Source of the DNA: Nemertoderma westbladi
Taxonomy: Eukaryota; Xenacoelomorpha; Nemertodermatida; Nemertodermatidae
DNA length: 64,000 bases
NCBI GenBank assembly: GCA_032718475.1
Contig: JAUCBJ010007527.1
Location: 1 to 64,000, forward strand
Direction: 5' to 3'
In this document: piece after piece, positions 11,778 through 21,985 of the stretch
How positions within the stretch are numbered: the stretch's first letter is position 1
How the letters are laid out: each line of letters starts with the position of its first letter
The notes under the pieces: model-generated
Seen by the model: only the letters and a program-made list of their open reading frames with translations
What the model was told of the DNA's origin: nothing
Database searches by the model: none
Translations under genes and position numbers: made by a program

Positions 11778-11972
11778 GCTGTGGACATAGAAGACGAATC
11801 TGGAAACGAAAACGATATGATATTGTGTATACCAAAACAAACCTATACAACCTACCACTATAAAGAATCTTGCGATATTATAGAAAAAAGCTTTGGCGAT
11901 AGAACATATACAAACTATAATTGCAAAGTCATTTGCTGCCATTTTGACCTTTGCAACAAAATTGCAATTTAA
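11778..11972 (+). CDS. Ly6/uPAR-like secreted protein, exon 2: three-finger domain C-terminal part and stop
   Basis: After the acceptor TTTCAG, 64 codons run to a TAA at 11970-11972. Cysteines fall at residues 55, 70, 87, 91, 92 and 97 of the joined 102-residue product. The end, V-I-C-C-H-F-D-L-C-N, is the CC-x(4)-C-N signature that closes Ly6/uPAR (three-finger) domains. After C-N only four residues follow, with no hydrophobic tail, so a secreted product rather than a GPI-anchored one is predicted. Nine cysteines in total leave one unpaired by the standard scheme. This is a fold-family resemblance to snake three-finger proteins, not evidence of toxicity. Family assignment is by pattern and specific function is unknown. 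Confidence 0.75.
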   Translation, partial: AVDIEDESGNENDMILCIPKQTYTTYHYKESCDIIEKSFGDRTYTNYNCKVICCHFDLCNKIAI

Positions 11973-13439
11973 CTATTTTAAATACAGTATGTTGGCATGA
12001 CTACATACTACTTGTGTTGCTAGACGATGGAAAGCAATATATAATGGAGTATTATTGGTTTTTGTGTCTACAGTAGTGTAGGCTTACAAAAGCATTTTTA
12101 TTATATATCTTATATCTAGGCTCTCTATCTATGCTGTCTATATCTAGGCTCTCTATCTATGCTGTCTATATCTATTTCTCAGTTATATTAATAACTGACA
12201 AATTATCTTAGCAATTTATTGGGTAAATTTTAATTTTAATTTTTCCTTTTCATTTGTTATTTATTTTTTCTGTTGTCATGTAGCAAGAGAATTCAATTTG
12301 CATTGCTTTATGCTATTGTGTAATTTTTGGTGTATGTTAAAAGCCGACTTAAAAGACCAAAGGCATTCATTTGCTATGGTTGTTGTTATTAAATTATTAA
12401 ATTGGTTTGTTAGTTATATTAATGACTATAGGTATTAATTATAGTAAGTGTGGTACATATTTAATTCTTATTTAAAGTTAATTTAATTTTTATTTTTTTT
12501 TATTTTATTTATTTTAATTCTTATTAATTTATATGTGTGTCACGAAATACGAAATGGAATTTTTTGAGAGCATAAGATATTGAGTAAATCAAAAGAATGA
12601 TTATTTTGCACATTTCATTTAAACATATATATTATAAAAGTGTTTCCAGAACTATTATTGATTATAATTTTGCTTGTACACAAATGCTAATAAGCAACTG
12701 CTAGTTTTAATTATTTCGGCCCATTAATTATTACCTGCAGTAGTCAAGATGAAAATTCAAAAATTTAATAATACAAGTTGGGCCAACAATCTAATCTTGG
12801 GGGGGGGGGGGGGGGTAGTTTAAACAGGCCGATACTTACCTTACTGAACTCCAAGAATCCACATTACTCAAAATTATGCACTTTTTTTTACAACAAAAGA
12901 TTATTGGCAACAGGTACTTACTCGAGCTGTAAGTGTAATAAGAAAACTCACTGAACGTGGGTTGCCATTGCGATATGATAACAGCTACATAACAGATATG
13001 ACAACAGCTACAGCTCACTGTAGATGGCCCTATAAAAGCATTGTATCTGGGAATCGTTCGCATCTTATTGGATAAATAAGTTGGAAGCTGAGGGGGGGGG
13101 GGGGGGGGTAGTTTAAACAGAAAACAGAAAAACCGACATACAAACATAGGTTGCCGTCAAACATGAAAACTTACGTCAGAAATTAAATCAGCAACCAGGA
13201 TAACCAACCACCATAACAAAACTTCTAGCTAGGTGGAATGCTTTCATTATATTTTAACAGACGGACAGACAGACAAACCGACACACACATATGCTTCTTT
13301 TTGTTCTCGTTTTGTTAAGCCATCTGCTCAATTATCTTTTACATCAAAACTCTTTTCTAGGTATGATGATGGTCATTGTCCAGGTTCCAACCATCACAAA
13401 CCCGTATAACGCAAGAAACAAGGTGACACAATCAATTGA

Positions 13440-13890
13440 TTTATTTGATGGTTTTCAAAATTTGGTGCTAGCACCACATTTTGCACCCACATCCGAAAAA
13501 TACAAGTTTGAGATGTCTAGTTCGATAATTATATATGCCATTGAATTCAGAACAGCCATAAACCTCTAAAACGCAAGAAATAAATTGTCACAAGCAATTT
13601 TATCTATTGAATGGATTTTCAAAATTTCGTGCTAGCACCAAAATTTGCACACAGCACCGAAAAAATACAAGTTTGTTACGCTTGGTGCAACTCGTATATA
13701 TTTTATCGAATCCAGAACCCCAAAAAACCACTATTTCGTAAAAAACAAGTTTCAAACAGTCAATTTACAAAATTGACATATTTCAAAATTTGGTGCTGGC
13801 ACCAAAATTTGGCACCCACCGAAAAAAAAAGATTGAAATTTCTAAATCAATTTATATGAATTCCATCCAATTTCTAACACCAAAAAACCG
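13440..13890 (+). repeat. diverged tandem array (about 165 bp) containing GGTGCTAGCACC
   Basis: Three successive blocks contain TTTTCAAAATTTsGTGCTrGCACCA followed by a TTTGCACmC and CCGAAAAA segment, near 13452, 13616 and 13777. The palindrome GGTGCTAGCACC is kept or one base off in each. Short open frames over the blocks come from the repeat and show no family features. Confidence 0.6.
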
Positions 13891-14123
13891 GTGTAAATCA
13901 AAAATAGAGATGTTACAATTCATATTTAATGAAATGTAATTTTCAAAAAACGTCTCAAAAAAAGTGCCAAAAGTAGGGTTAAAAAATGGTGCTATAACTC
14001 GAAAAGTACCCAATATTTTTGAAAACGGGTTTCACTACTAGGAAGACAATAGATTTTTAGGAAAAATCATAAAATTTCAGATTCCCAACTGCGTTTGTTT
14101 CAGAATTATAATAAAAAAACCAC

Positions 14124-14163
14124 GGGGGGGGGGGGGGTCATATTGACCCCCCCCCCCCCCCCC
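14124..14163. other. perfect G/C hairpin: 14 G, TCA-TAT-TGA, 17 C
   Basis: G runs from 14124 to 14137, then TCATATTGA, then C from 14147 to 14163. It forms a 17-bp perfect stem (14 G:C plus TCA/TGA) with a 3-nt loop, about 280 bp left of the BEL-1 insertion. It could be cruciform or G-quadruplex forming. Run lengths may be affected by sequencing. Confidence 0.85.
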
Positions 14164-14449
14164 GGGTTTAATAGGGTTAAATGCTATTACACAGTTTTTG
14201 TTAGTTATATGTTTCGCTCAGTTGGTCCTTTGATATTACATTACGTTTAGTTAATAATTTTCGTGATTACTTCTCCAAATGAGGAATTTGAATTGCCTAG
14301 TTTGAAAACATTAACTAATTTTTAATACCTTATTTAAAACGAATGCAGGACCATCAATTTAGTTGACCTACTGTAACCTACTGGCACTAAATGTTAGTGA
14401 ACTTGGTGCAACAGTACTAAGAAAGTCGCACTTTGTTAGTCCCTCTAAC

Positions 14450-15077
14450 TGTGAGCGGATTCAATTCCGCTGCATTACCCTCATAAAGTTGGGAAGTGGC
14501 ACCTTTTCAGCAATATTGGAGATACGAGATTGGCAATAACCAATCTCGTATCACAACCAATATCCGGGGACGACACAAACCCCAAAGCCACACAAAGGGA
14601 GGTTAGAGGTCAGTCCACCTCGAAAGGGGAAAACAACCAGCAGGGGCCAACAGGGGGGGAACACTCCCAGAGAGAGGGAGAGGCGTGAAGTAGATTATTA
14701 GCCAATAGGGGCGAGGGAGAGCATCCACTAGGTGAAAAGGCCACAGCAGTATAGGAGTAATTATACATATATTATCAATGCATACCATTACCGGTTCAGT
14801 TTACTCAGTCATCAGTTTAGTGCAGACCGGTGATATTCTATACTGTCACCGTCACCAACACACATACATCTACCGGTATCCATCTCATATCAATGCTGCT
14901 TAACTGTAATTATACTGTGTTATTACTGATACTACTATCCAAATATCAAGAAACATCGATCAACCCTTATTGTTTTCACTACAACGGCCTCGGCCTGAAC
15001 ATCAGAAACCCCTAAGTTGAAACATGGTGACGCATACGTATATACAAATCCGGTCGGGATCCCTTGATCCCGTCACA
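14450..15077 (+). repeat. BEL-1 5' LTR (628 bp)
   Basis: Starts TGTGAGCGGATTC, ends GATCCCGTCACA, and is preceded by CTAAC. A palindromic GGGATCCCTTGATCCC stretch lies close to the 3' end, and the long hairpin described separately is at 14521-14552. Confidence 0.92.
14521..14552 (+). promoter_or_regulatory. conserved LTR stem-loop (BEL-1 5' LTR)
   Basis: GATACGAGATTGG / CCAATCTCGTATC make a perfect 13-bp stem around loop CAATAA. An outer helix ATATTGG (ending 14519) / CCAATAT (about 14557-14563) can extend it. The same structure with compensating changes is found at 52799-52830 and, less perfect, at about 33312-33362. Confidence 0.75.
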
Positions 15078-15136
15078 GTATAGAATTACCCAACCACTAC
15101 AAACTGTGACTGCCAAGAAGGATAGATAGAGCAAAG

Positions 15137-16057
15137 ATGAGTACAGGGAGAGAGAGATTATCAGAGGGAGAGAGGACACCGCCGCGGACCCCGGACGACA
15201 CCAACCAAACGATCCACGAGGCCGCGACGCGACGGTATCGGCCAGCGACGCCGGATTCGCCGACGAGGGACGATCCGGCAACCCAAGCGGAGGGCGGCCG
15301 TCTACCACGAGGAAGGGACGAGTCGACGCACAATGGCAGTCGGAGTACCGAAGTCGCCGGCCAGCCACAGGCCGAGGGCGATGGGCGGCCCACCGGAACT
15401 TCGACGGTGGGGCCGCCGGTACGACGCCGAACCAGGAGAGGAGGAGGAGATGTCGGCGAAGAGGACGTCGGGACCAGCGATCGGTTTCGATGGTCCTACA
15501 ACACCACCAAGAAACTATTACAGGAGGCCAGAGAGGGAAAGAAGGTAAACCAGAGAAAGTTGAGGCAGCGGCTAGGTGAGTTGAATAAACATTTTCGGTA
15601 TCTAGTTCGTTTCGGGCAGGGAGAACTGGCGAGTGAGAGAGCGAGGGGGGTCGCCACCAAACTATTTGAACTGTGGCGATCCGGGGTTATGGAGCCTGAA
15701 ATAGTGTATGAAGGGCCGTATTTAGTGGATGCCAGGGGAATTAAGTTAGTGGGTTGGGCGGATCCGCACGAGGGCGAACCCGAGGTTAACTCCGAGGATT
15801 CGGTCTCGTCGGTTAGCGAGAACCCCGGAAAGCGGGGGAAAGTTAGTAGGACAGAGAGGCGACGGGAGTCCGTCGCGACCGATAAGTCCGCTACATCCTC
15901 TGCGAAAGCAAGAAGGGTGTTAGAGATAGATCTGGCGTGTCAACTAGACATTGCGGCGCTAGACCAGAAAGAGTTAGAGAGACAATTGAACGAGGGAACC
16001 GCATTATTAGAAAGAGAGAGAGAGTTAGCCAGGGAATGTAGGGAGAGAGCCGAGTGA
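15137..16057 (+). pseudogene. BEL-1 Gag N-terminal region (306 codons)
   Basis: The first ORF after the 5' LTR, with ATG at 15137. The product is Arg/Glu-rich and low in hydrophobic residues: an R-x-R/Pro-rich first 110 residues, then a likely helical segment (L-L-Q-E-A-R, L-R-Q-R-L-G-E-L) and a C-terminal heptad-like E-R-E stretch, consistent with the coiled-coil front of a BEL Gag. It stops at 16057, though E-R-rich reading continues in other frames to about 16350, just before the LINE at 16390. The capsid (DUF1759-like) part is on the other side of the LINE. It is called by position; no N-terminal family domain is recognisable. Confidence 0.55.
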
Positions 16058-16389
16058 GTGGTGAGAGACTGTAGGGAGCGCGAGGAACGGGAGGCAAAAA
16101 ATAAAGAACAAGCGTAGAGAGTGGGAAACGAGAGTAGAGAACGAGCGTAGAGAGCGGGAGACGAGAGAGGCAGAGTTGGCCGACCAAAGTTTATGAGAGG
16201 ATAGAGAGAGAGAGAGAGCGGGAAAGCGTATGCGGGATGATATGCCTGCCCGGCTAAGGGGGCTTATGCAATATCAGGCCAAGCAGAAGCGCCGACTAGA
16301 ACTGGCGCAGTTGGGACTATCAGAGAGTGAGGCTGGCTCGGGTAGTATTTAAGAGGAGCCAGAAGTAGTGGAAACGTTTGTTAATATCC

Positions 16390-19300
16390 CTACTACTAGG
16401 ATCGGCATGCTGCATTGCAGCTGCATTTTTAAGAATGCTATGCCGGCTTGTCAACAAAATTGCACCGCCACAACTCCCTATCACCCATGACATTTGCTAG
16501 ATCATCCGCATCTTTAAGGCCAGTGTCCTTTAAGATGCGTCTCAAGAAAGTCATGGGCTGTCCACCATGCTTATTCACTCCATGAGGCTGCCAAAGTACA
16601 AGATTATGCACTGGCTGGTCCTCACGGCGAAAGCAATGTCCTGCAAAGCGGAGGCGATTTTGTTCTAGTGTCAAGCTTGGGGGAACCAATGAGACACCTC
16701 CAATGTTATATAGTGTCTGGTTGGAGATGTGTGCATTGTACTTGACACAATGTACCCGGCGTAGCATTCTTGTGAATGTGCCATCCAGAGATTTGGTGTC
16801 CTCAGCAGTTAGAGCCCAGCATGGACTCCCGTAGAGGAGTACTGGAACTACTGCTGCTCTGAATAATCGGACCTTAAGTTTCCGATTAATTCTAGGTGAC
16901 TTCCAAATCCTGGAAAGCCTATTCAAGGCTGCCCATGCCTTTCCCTTACGTATTCGAAGGTCCTCACCTGACTTCCGGATCCATGATCCCAGGTAACAGA
17001 AGTCGTCCACATGCTCAAGCATACCATCCTTTGAGCTTATGCTCATCCGATCAGAGACTTGCTGAGGACTTTCAAAGTTAACTGTCAGAATTTTTGTCTT
17101 TCTGGAGTTAATAAAAAGACCAACACTAGAAGCAGCATGTTCTAATGAGCTGAGGAGCCGCTGGGCTCCCTCTAATGATTCTGAGAGTACTCCTAAGTCA
17201 TCAGCAAAGTCTAGATCAGTTAGGTACTTGGCAGGATTTCCTCGACTTCTGGAGCCAGTAGGTGGAGTTATCATCACCCCATCATCATTATGATGATCTA
17301 AGGACATGCGTAGAACATAGTCAACCACAATAATGAACAAGAATGGTGCAAGTGTGTCTCCTTGGAGGACGCCCCATAACACTTCAAATGGTTCTGTGTC
17401 ACCATCAACAGTAGACACAAATGTTGTCGAACCATCGTATACTGATCTGATTGCTGCAATAATTTCACCAGGAATCCCATATAATGAAAGTATGCTGAAC
17501 ATACGTGAGCGAGAGACTGAATCAAAGGCCTTGAAGAAGTCAACAAAGATAACAGCCAGATGCCTGTCTTTCTTTTTTGATAACTCTTCAATTATCCTTC
17601 TAAGTGCCAAAATGGGCTCCATGGTCCCACGACCTTTACGGAACCCATTCTGATTTCCACGTAGCAGTCTCTCAATGGGATCCCTGATGCGATTTAATAG
17701 AATTCTATTGTATAGTTTTGCAGCAATCGAGATCAATGAGATTCCCCGAAAAGAACCATAGAGTGTTAGGTTGCCCTTCTTGGGAACTGGCACCAACTTA
17801 TTTGTTTTCATTTCTTGTGGGACTCTTGTTGTACGGTACATATCTACTATGATGGGATAGATGAGCTTTAAACACTCAGGTATTTTAAAGACCTCAGGGG
17901 GAACACCATCTACTCCACTGGCACGATTGGTCTTAATGCTCTTTGCAGCAGCCTTCACTTCTGCAAAGGAGATATCGCCAATGGGAATATCTGGGAGTAC
18001 AGACTCAGACACTTTTACTTCTATAAAGTTATCAGGCAATACCCTGTCATTATTGAGGAGCTTTTCAAAGTGGGCTTTCCAACCATTGAGGCGATCGGCT
18101 GGTGATTCAGCCTTAACCTTGGTGGTTGGTTGGCTTTTCCGCCCAGTAAGCAGATTGATCGATTTCCATGCCTGGGATGATTGCCTGCTGTCGTCAGCAT
18201 CATTGATGGCATCAACCTGTTGGTTTATTAGCTCCTGTAGATTAACAGAGTACTGCCTGTTCAGGGACCTAGATGCAGCTTTAACTGCATTCTTGGCCGC
18301 TGTAGTCTGTTTGAGTCGGGACTCTTTCTGCGCCTTATGAAGGTCATTTCGGCACTTCTGAATTTTGTTGTCAGTCCAAGGGGCCCTTTTCCTGTTTCGA
18401 GGGTATACAGGAACTGTTTCTGCAGCTGCTAACTTAACTGCTTCTGTAAAGGCAGTATAGCCCTCACAGTGATCTGCCGCCTCAGAGGCAAGAGCCTCAT
18501 ACCTGTTGCTTAGCTGTAGTGTGAAGCTGGATCTCACACTTGGCTGTTGCAACAGAGAGGACCAGTCATGCCGTGGCAAGGCAGATTTCGTTGTTCTGCT
18601 AGCACGCAGACTAAGTCTTACCTTGGCCACAATAAGGCGGTGATCACTGGAGAAGGGTCGAAGTGTAAATGCATTACAGTCTTGTATAGAGCTCCTGTAT
18701 TTCCTACGAAACAGAATATGGTCTATCTGGGACTTGTGACCACTGGGTCCACTATGAGTCCATAGCTTTCCAGTTCGCTTCTTGAACTGGGTTCCAGCCG
18801 AAAACAATCCATTTCCAGAGATAAAATCCTGAAGATGGACAGAATTTCGGTTAACACTATTGCTATAGACCCAGGGCGATGTAGGTGATTGATGCAGACT
18901 TGCATTAAAGTCTCCCAGGAATGTTAAGAATGCATGCTGATCCACTCCATCAGTTGCTGCTTGTAGATTGTGGTAGAAATTTTCCACCTCCTCTACAGGG
19001 GCAACACTAGTTGGAGAGTAGCACACAATCAGAACCACCTTAGGAAACTTCTTAGCCAGTCTTCCAGAACATGAGAAGTGGCAACGGATGATGCGGTTAG
19101 AGATTTGGTCTATTTTGTCCAATGCTGCATGTGCAGTTGGATTCATCAATAGACCAATTCCACCATTGCCACTATCATCTGCTGACGCGAGGGCAAGTCG
19201 CCAACCGCCCCCCATGTCCTTAATCAGAACCTCATCAGTCTGTCCAGTCTGCATTCGGTGCTCTTGAACACCCACTGCGCTAAGAGAAAGCTTATCTGCC

Positions 19301-19768
19301 AAGGCAGTCAGCTCACCTTGTCGCATTGGGGACCCGAGTGTTAGGGTGTTTACTGAGGCTAGTCTAGTGACTTGCCTCAGATTCACCAATGGCTTTGTTG
19401 GTCGGGGTGGAACATGAGAGTAGCCTCCAACTCCAGAATCCCTCTCCCCATCACAATCTGGCCTCCCTGGTGACCCAGGGTTTGGGCCAGAAAGGTCATC
19501 AGGAAAGGGACTCAAAGAATTGTTGGCTGCTCTCTCTCCAGTAGGGGGTGAGACAGGCAGCCGGTCAGGAGTTAACTGACGCCTGTGAGGCCGATTGTGT
19601 CCGGTAATTCCACTGGCCTCTAGTGGCCGGACCTCCGCATTGCTAATGTAATCCATAGTGGGGGTTGGGGGGTGCTTTTTTGCCGAGTCAGCTCTCGGGG
19701 CAAATACCACTTACAGGCACCGGACGACAGAACCAGAACTGGTGTAACCGTACGGGCGGGGGGGGGGG
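16390..19768 (-). mobile_element. LINE-1 copy: near full-length RTE-like non-LTR retrotransposon inside BEL-1
   Basis: The 3' end (left) carries a short (TAG)n tail after GATCGGCATGC, shared with copies ending at 28857 and at 32213. The 5' end is taken near 19768, next to a G-run. GTTAATA is present on both sides (about 16381 and 19769), which may be the target duplication, though this is weak. A single ORF spans almost the whole element. Few differences separate it from the 60.7-61.7 kb fragment, suggesting recent activity. Confidence 0.85.
16438..19710 (-). CDS. LINE ORF: APE-type endonuclease plus reverse transcriptase (1090 aa), intact
   Basis: One uninterrupted ORF from ATG at 19710. 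About residues 1-110 are a Pro/Arg-rich leader. The endonuclease follows, with N (S-V-N-T-L-T), E in V-Q-E-H-R, Y-S-P-T-S, G-D-F-N-A-S, then I-D-H-I-L and the closing S-S-D-H-R. The reverse transcriptase starts near residue 590: A-S-G-V-D-G-V-P-P-E, N-G-F-R-K-G-R-G, F-V-D-F-F-K-A-F-D, the catalytic block G-V-L-Q-G-D-T-L-A-P, and F-A-D-D. The C-terminal region (R-F-A-G-H-C-F-R-R, L-W-Q-P-H-G) has the layout common to RTE-related LINEs of invertebrates. It nicks the target and primes reverse transcription there. No ORF1 was seen. Clade placement (RTE/RTEX/Proto2) is from general layout only. All catalytic residues looked for are present. Confidence 0.9.
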   Translation of the reverse strand: MVFAPRADSAKKHPPTPTMDYISNAEVRPLEASGITGHNRPHRRQLTPDRLPVSPPTGERAANNSLSPFPDDLSGPNPGSPGRPDCDGERDSGVGGYSHVPPRPTKPLVNLRQVTRLASVNTLTLGSPMRQGELTALADKLSLSAVGVQEHRMQTGQTDEVLIKDMGGGWRLALASADDSGNGGIGLLMNPTAHAALDKIDQISNRIIRCHFSCSGRLAKKFPKVVLIVCYSPTSVAPVEEVENFYHNLQAATDGVDQHAFLTFLGDFNASLHQSPTSPWVYSNSVNRNSVHLQDFISGNGLFSAGTQFKKRTGKLWTHSGPSGHKSQIDHILFRRKYRSSIQDCNAFTLRPFSSDHRLIVAKVRLSLRASRTTKSALPRHDWSSLLQQPSVRSSFTLQLSNRYEALASEAADHCEGYTAFTEAVKLAAAETVPVYPRNRKRAPWTDNKIQKCRNDLHKAQKESRLKQTTAAKNAVKAASRSLNRQYSVNLQELINQQVDAINDADDSRQSSQAWKSINLLTGRKSQPTTKVKAESPADRLNGWKAHFEKLLNNDRVLPDNFIEVKVSESVLPDIPIGDISFAEVKAAAKSIKTNRASGVDGVPPEVFKIPECLKLIYPIIVDMYRTTRVPQEMKTNKLVPVPKKGNLTLYGSFRGISLISIAAKLYNRILLNRIRDPIERLLRGNQNGFRKGRGTMEPILALRRIIEELSKKKDRHLAVIFVDFFKAFDSVSRSRMFSILSLYGIPGEIIAAIRSVYDGSTTFVSTVDGDTEPFEVLWGVLQGDTLAPFLFIIVVDYVLRMSLDHHNDDGVMITPPTGSRSRGNPAKYLTDLDFADDLGVLSESLEGAQRLLSSLEHAASSVGLFINSRKTKILTVNFESPQQVSDRMSISSKDGMLEHVDDFCYLGSWIRKSGEDLRIRKGKAWAALNRLSRIWKSPRINRKLKVRLFRAAVVPVLLYGSPCWALTAEDTKSLDGTFTRMLRRVHCVKYNAHISNQTLYNIGGVSLVPPSLTLEQNRLRFAGHCFRREDQPVHNLVLWQPHGVNKHGGQPMTFLRRILKDTGLKDADDLANVMGDRELWRCNFVDKPA

Positions 19769-20221
19769 GGGTTAATAATAATACGTTAGAAGAAATTAAT
19801 ATTAATAGTACCGTAGTAGACAACCCTAACCAAACTTTCATTGCAGGAAATAACCCTTTACCCGGTAATTTAAATTTAAATACAAATAATCCAAATCATA
19901 TATAATTTAATATACAAAATAATAATTCAATTCAAATATTCAAAATAATTCGAATAATAATTTAAATTTAAATATACAGAATAATTCAAATAATTTTAAT
20001 AATTTAGAAAATAACAATATTGATAACGGGGCTATTAATACTAATGTAGGAGACACAGGTGGTCCGGCCAAAGGGAGCCTGCAAGGCCACGTAGTTAGTA
20101 CGCAGGGAGTAGCGGGGGTGAGTAGACGCCGACGGGAGCCTGCCAGGCCACGCAGTTGCACAGGGAGAGGCGGGGGTGAACAGACCCAGCCGCAGTAGAG
20201 ACAGTGGTCGACTAGAGAGGG

Positions 20222-21985
20222 GTGAGCAGTGACGTAAGAGGGCGAGTGTGGGGGGGGGGGGCTACGGGCGCCCCACCACGGAAGATTAGTGGCGAGAGAA
20301 GGGGGGCAGAGAATGCCCCACAAGAGGGGCGTAGAAGCGAAGTAAGAGGTAGTGAAGTAAGAAGTGGCGGGTGGGGGGGGGGGGGGGCTACGGGCGCCCC
20401 ACCACGAGAGATTAGTGGCGAGAGGGGGGGGGGGCAGAGAATGTCCCACTGCGGCACCCGACGACGGAGAATAGTAGGGGGGTTGCGAGTATCCCCAGGA
20501 GCGTCCAGACTGGACAGAGAGAGAGATGTTAGCGCCGAGAGTGGGCGTGCGAGAAGACGTCAGTCGGAAGAGAGAAGAAGAACAGTGGAGTTTAACATCG
20601 GGAGGTCGAAGAGAGAGAGAAGTGGAAGAGAATAGAAGAATCGTTGCTACGAGCGACCGGAGAGCAAGGACGGATAGCGAGCCGTCGGTAGTAGAGATGG
20701 AGTTAGGGAGTCAGTGGGGTCGAACTCCGGGAGATTGCCGTCGCCCCGGAGAGACGCACCGCACACTAGGAGAAGGGTACAGAACGTACCGATACGAGGA
20801 AGAGAACAGGAGAGGGGATCGAAGAGAAACTTCCCGACGGGATATAGCTGCCGATCGAGAGTACGGTAGTCGCGGGGAGGACTTCTTGAATTATTCGAGA
20901 AGGTTAAACTTCGGTCCGGAAGGGCACATGCAGACTGCAGGACATACTGTAGGCCTTACTGCACATACTATAGGCCATGCTGGGAGAGATAGTGTAGGCG
21001 ATAGGGTAGCGCGAACAACGGGATTAGATCCGGAAGTCGCGGAGTACATACCGGTAGGTAGGCAAGAAGTGGATAGGCCTATATCGGTACCAGCACAGCA
21101 GCATGACTATAATATGCAGGGACATAACATATATCCAGGGGAGGGGAGAGTTATTGCAGATAGGTGTATGGGCCCCAATATATTAACATCAACCCCAGTA
21201 CCAAACTAATACCGGTGGGGGGGGGGGGGGGACAGGGTGACATTCCCCCATTACAATATCAACAATACACTCAAACAGGAATAAGAACATCGAACCCCCT
21301 GGACGAGAACAGGTCGTGCGACACGGAAATATGGAGGGGGCCGTTACCCCCAATGATATATCCGACACAAAGAAAGTCAACAGGCCCGACGGGCGGACCG
21401 CACCCAACAGGAGAATCTGTACAGCATCCTTCGAACCCATTGGAAGCACAGGCAATGGGAATGGCGACACTAATCGATGCACTCAAGACCAGAATCGAGT
21501 TACCACCAGTAGAGCCATTTAAATTCGACGGAAGTAGGCCGGAAGAATACCTGCAATTCCGACGCATGTACAGCAACGAGATATTAAGTAAGAACCTGAC
21601 GCAGGCGGAGTGCCTAAAATATTTACAGGTATATACAGGAGGCCCAGCGTACGACATCGTGAGGCAGTATCAGGGCATCGAGGGCGGCTTCACGACTGCA
21701 TGGCGGGCCCTAGACAGGGAATACGGACACCCAGCCAAGATCATCCGGCAGACCTTAAGGGGGATAACATCGGGTGGCCTACAGGATAACCCTGTTAGCA
21801 TAAAGACCTTTGCGAACAAGGTCGAGAAGGCGTTAATCGTGCTGAAGACGCTAGACGCGCCATACGAACTCAACGCATCTAATAATATCACCACGATAGC
21901 GCAGGCACTGCCGATCTGGCTACGGAGCAAGTGGAGGAAGATCGCCTTCTCCACCCGGGAGAAGAAAGGTGCGGAACCGGGCTAG
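20222..21985 (+). pseudogene. BEL-1 Gag, middle and capsid part, frame-broken at poly(G) runs
   Basis: Three overlapping frames (20222-20635, 20526-21209, 21164-21985) together read as one Gag. The first two are Arg/Glu-rich. The last carries the BEL Gag domain: P-F-K-F-D-G-S-R-P-E-E-Y-L-Q-F near residue 115, through Y-T-G-G-P-A-Y, L-D-R-E-Y-G-H-P, and L-P-I-W-L-R-S-K-W-R-K. That order matches DUF1759-type Gag. Frame changes fall near homopolymers (G-runs near 20250, 20373, 20427 and 21217), and another shift near 21970 separates it from the knuckle/protease frame. The breaks may be mutation or sequencing-length error at G-runs; as given, no full-length Gag is made. Confidence 0.75.

Larger units (their letters stand above)
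11973..14444. other. 3' flank of the Ly6-like gene: AT-rich with simple and tandem repeats
   Basis: No gene supported. Contents: a 28-30-bp direct repeat of CTAGGCTCTCTATCTATGC at about 12113-12170; two poly(G) tracts (12798 and 13092 onward), each followed by TAGTTTAAACAG, implying a repeated unit; the diverged tandem array at 13440-13890; and the G/C hairpin at 14124-14163. Confidence 0.5.

Noticed and set aside
12836-13147. Minus-strand 103-codon ORF spanning a poly(G) run
   Set aside because: Pro-run comes from the homopolymer; no conserved features.
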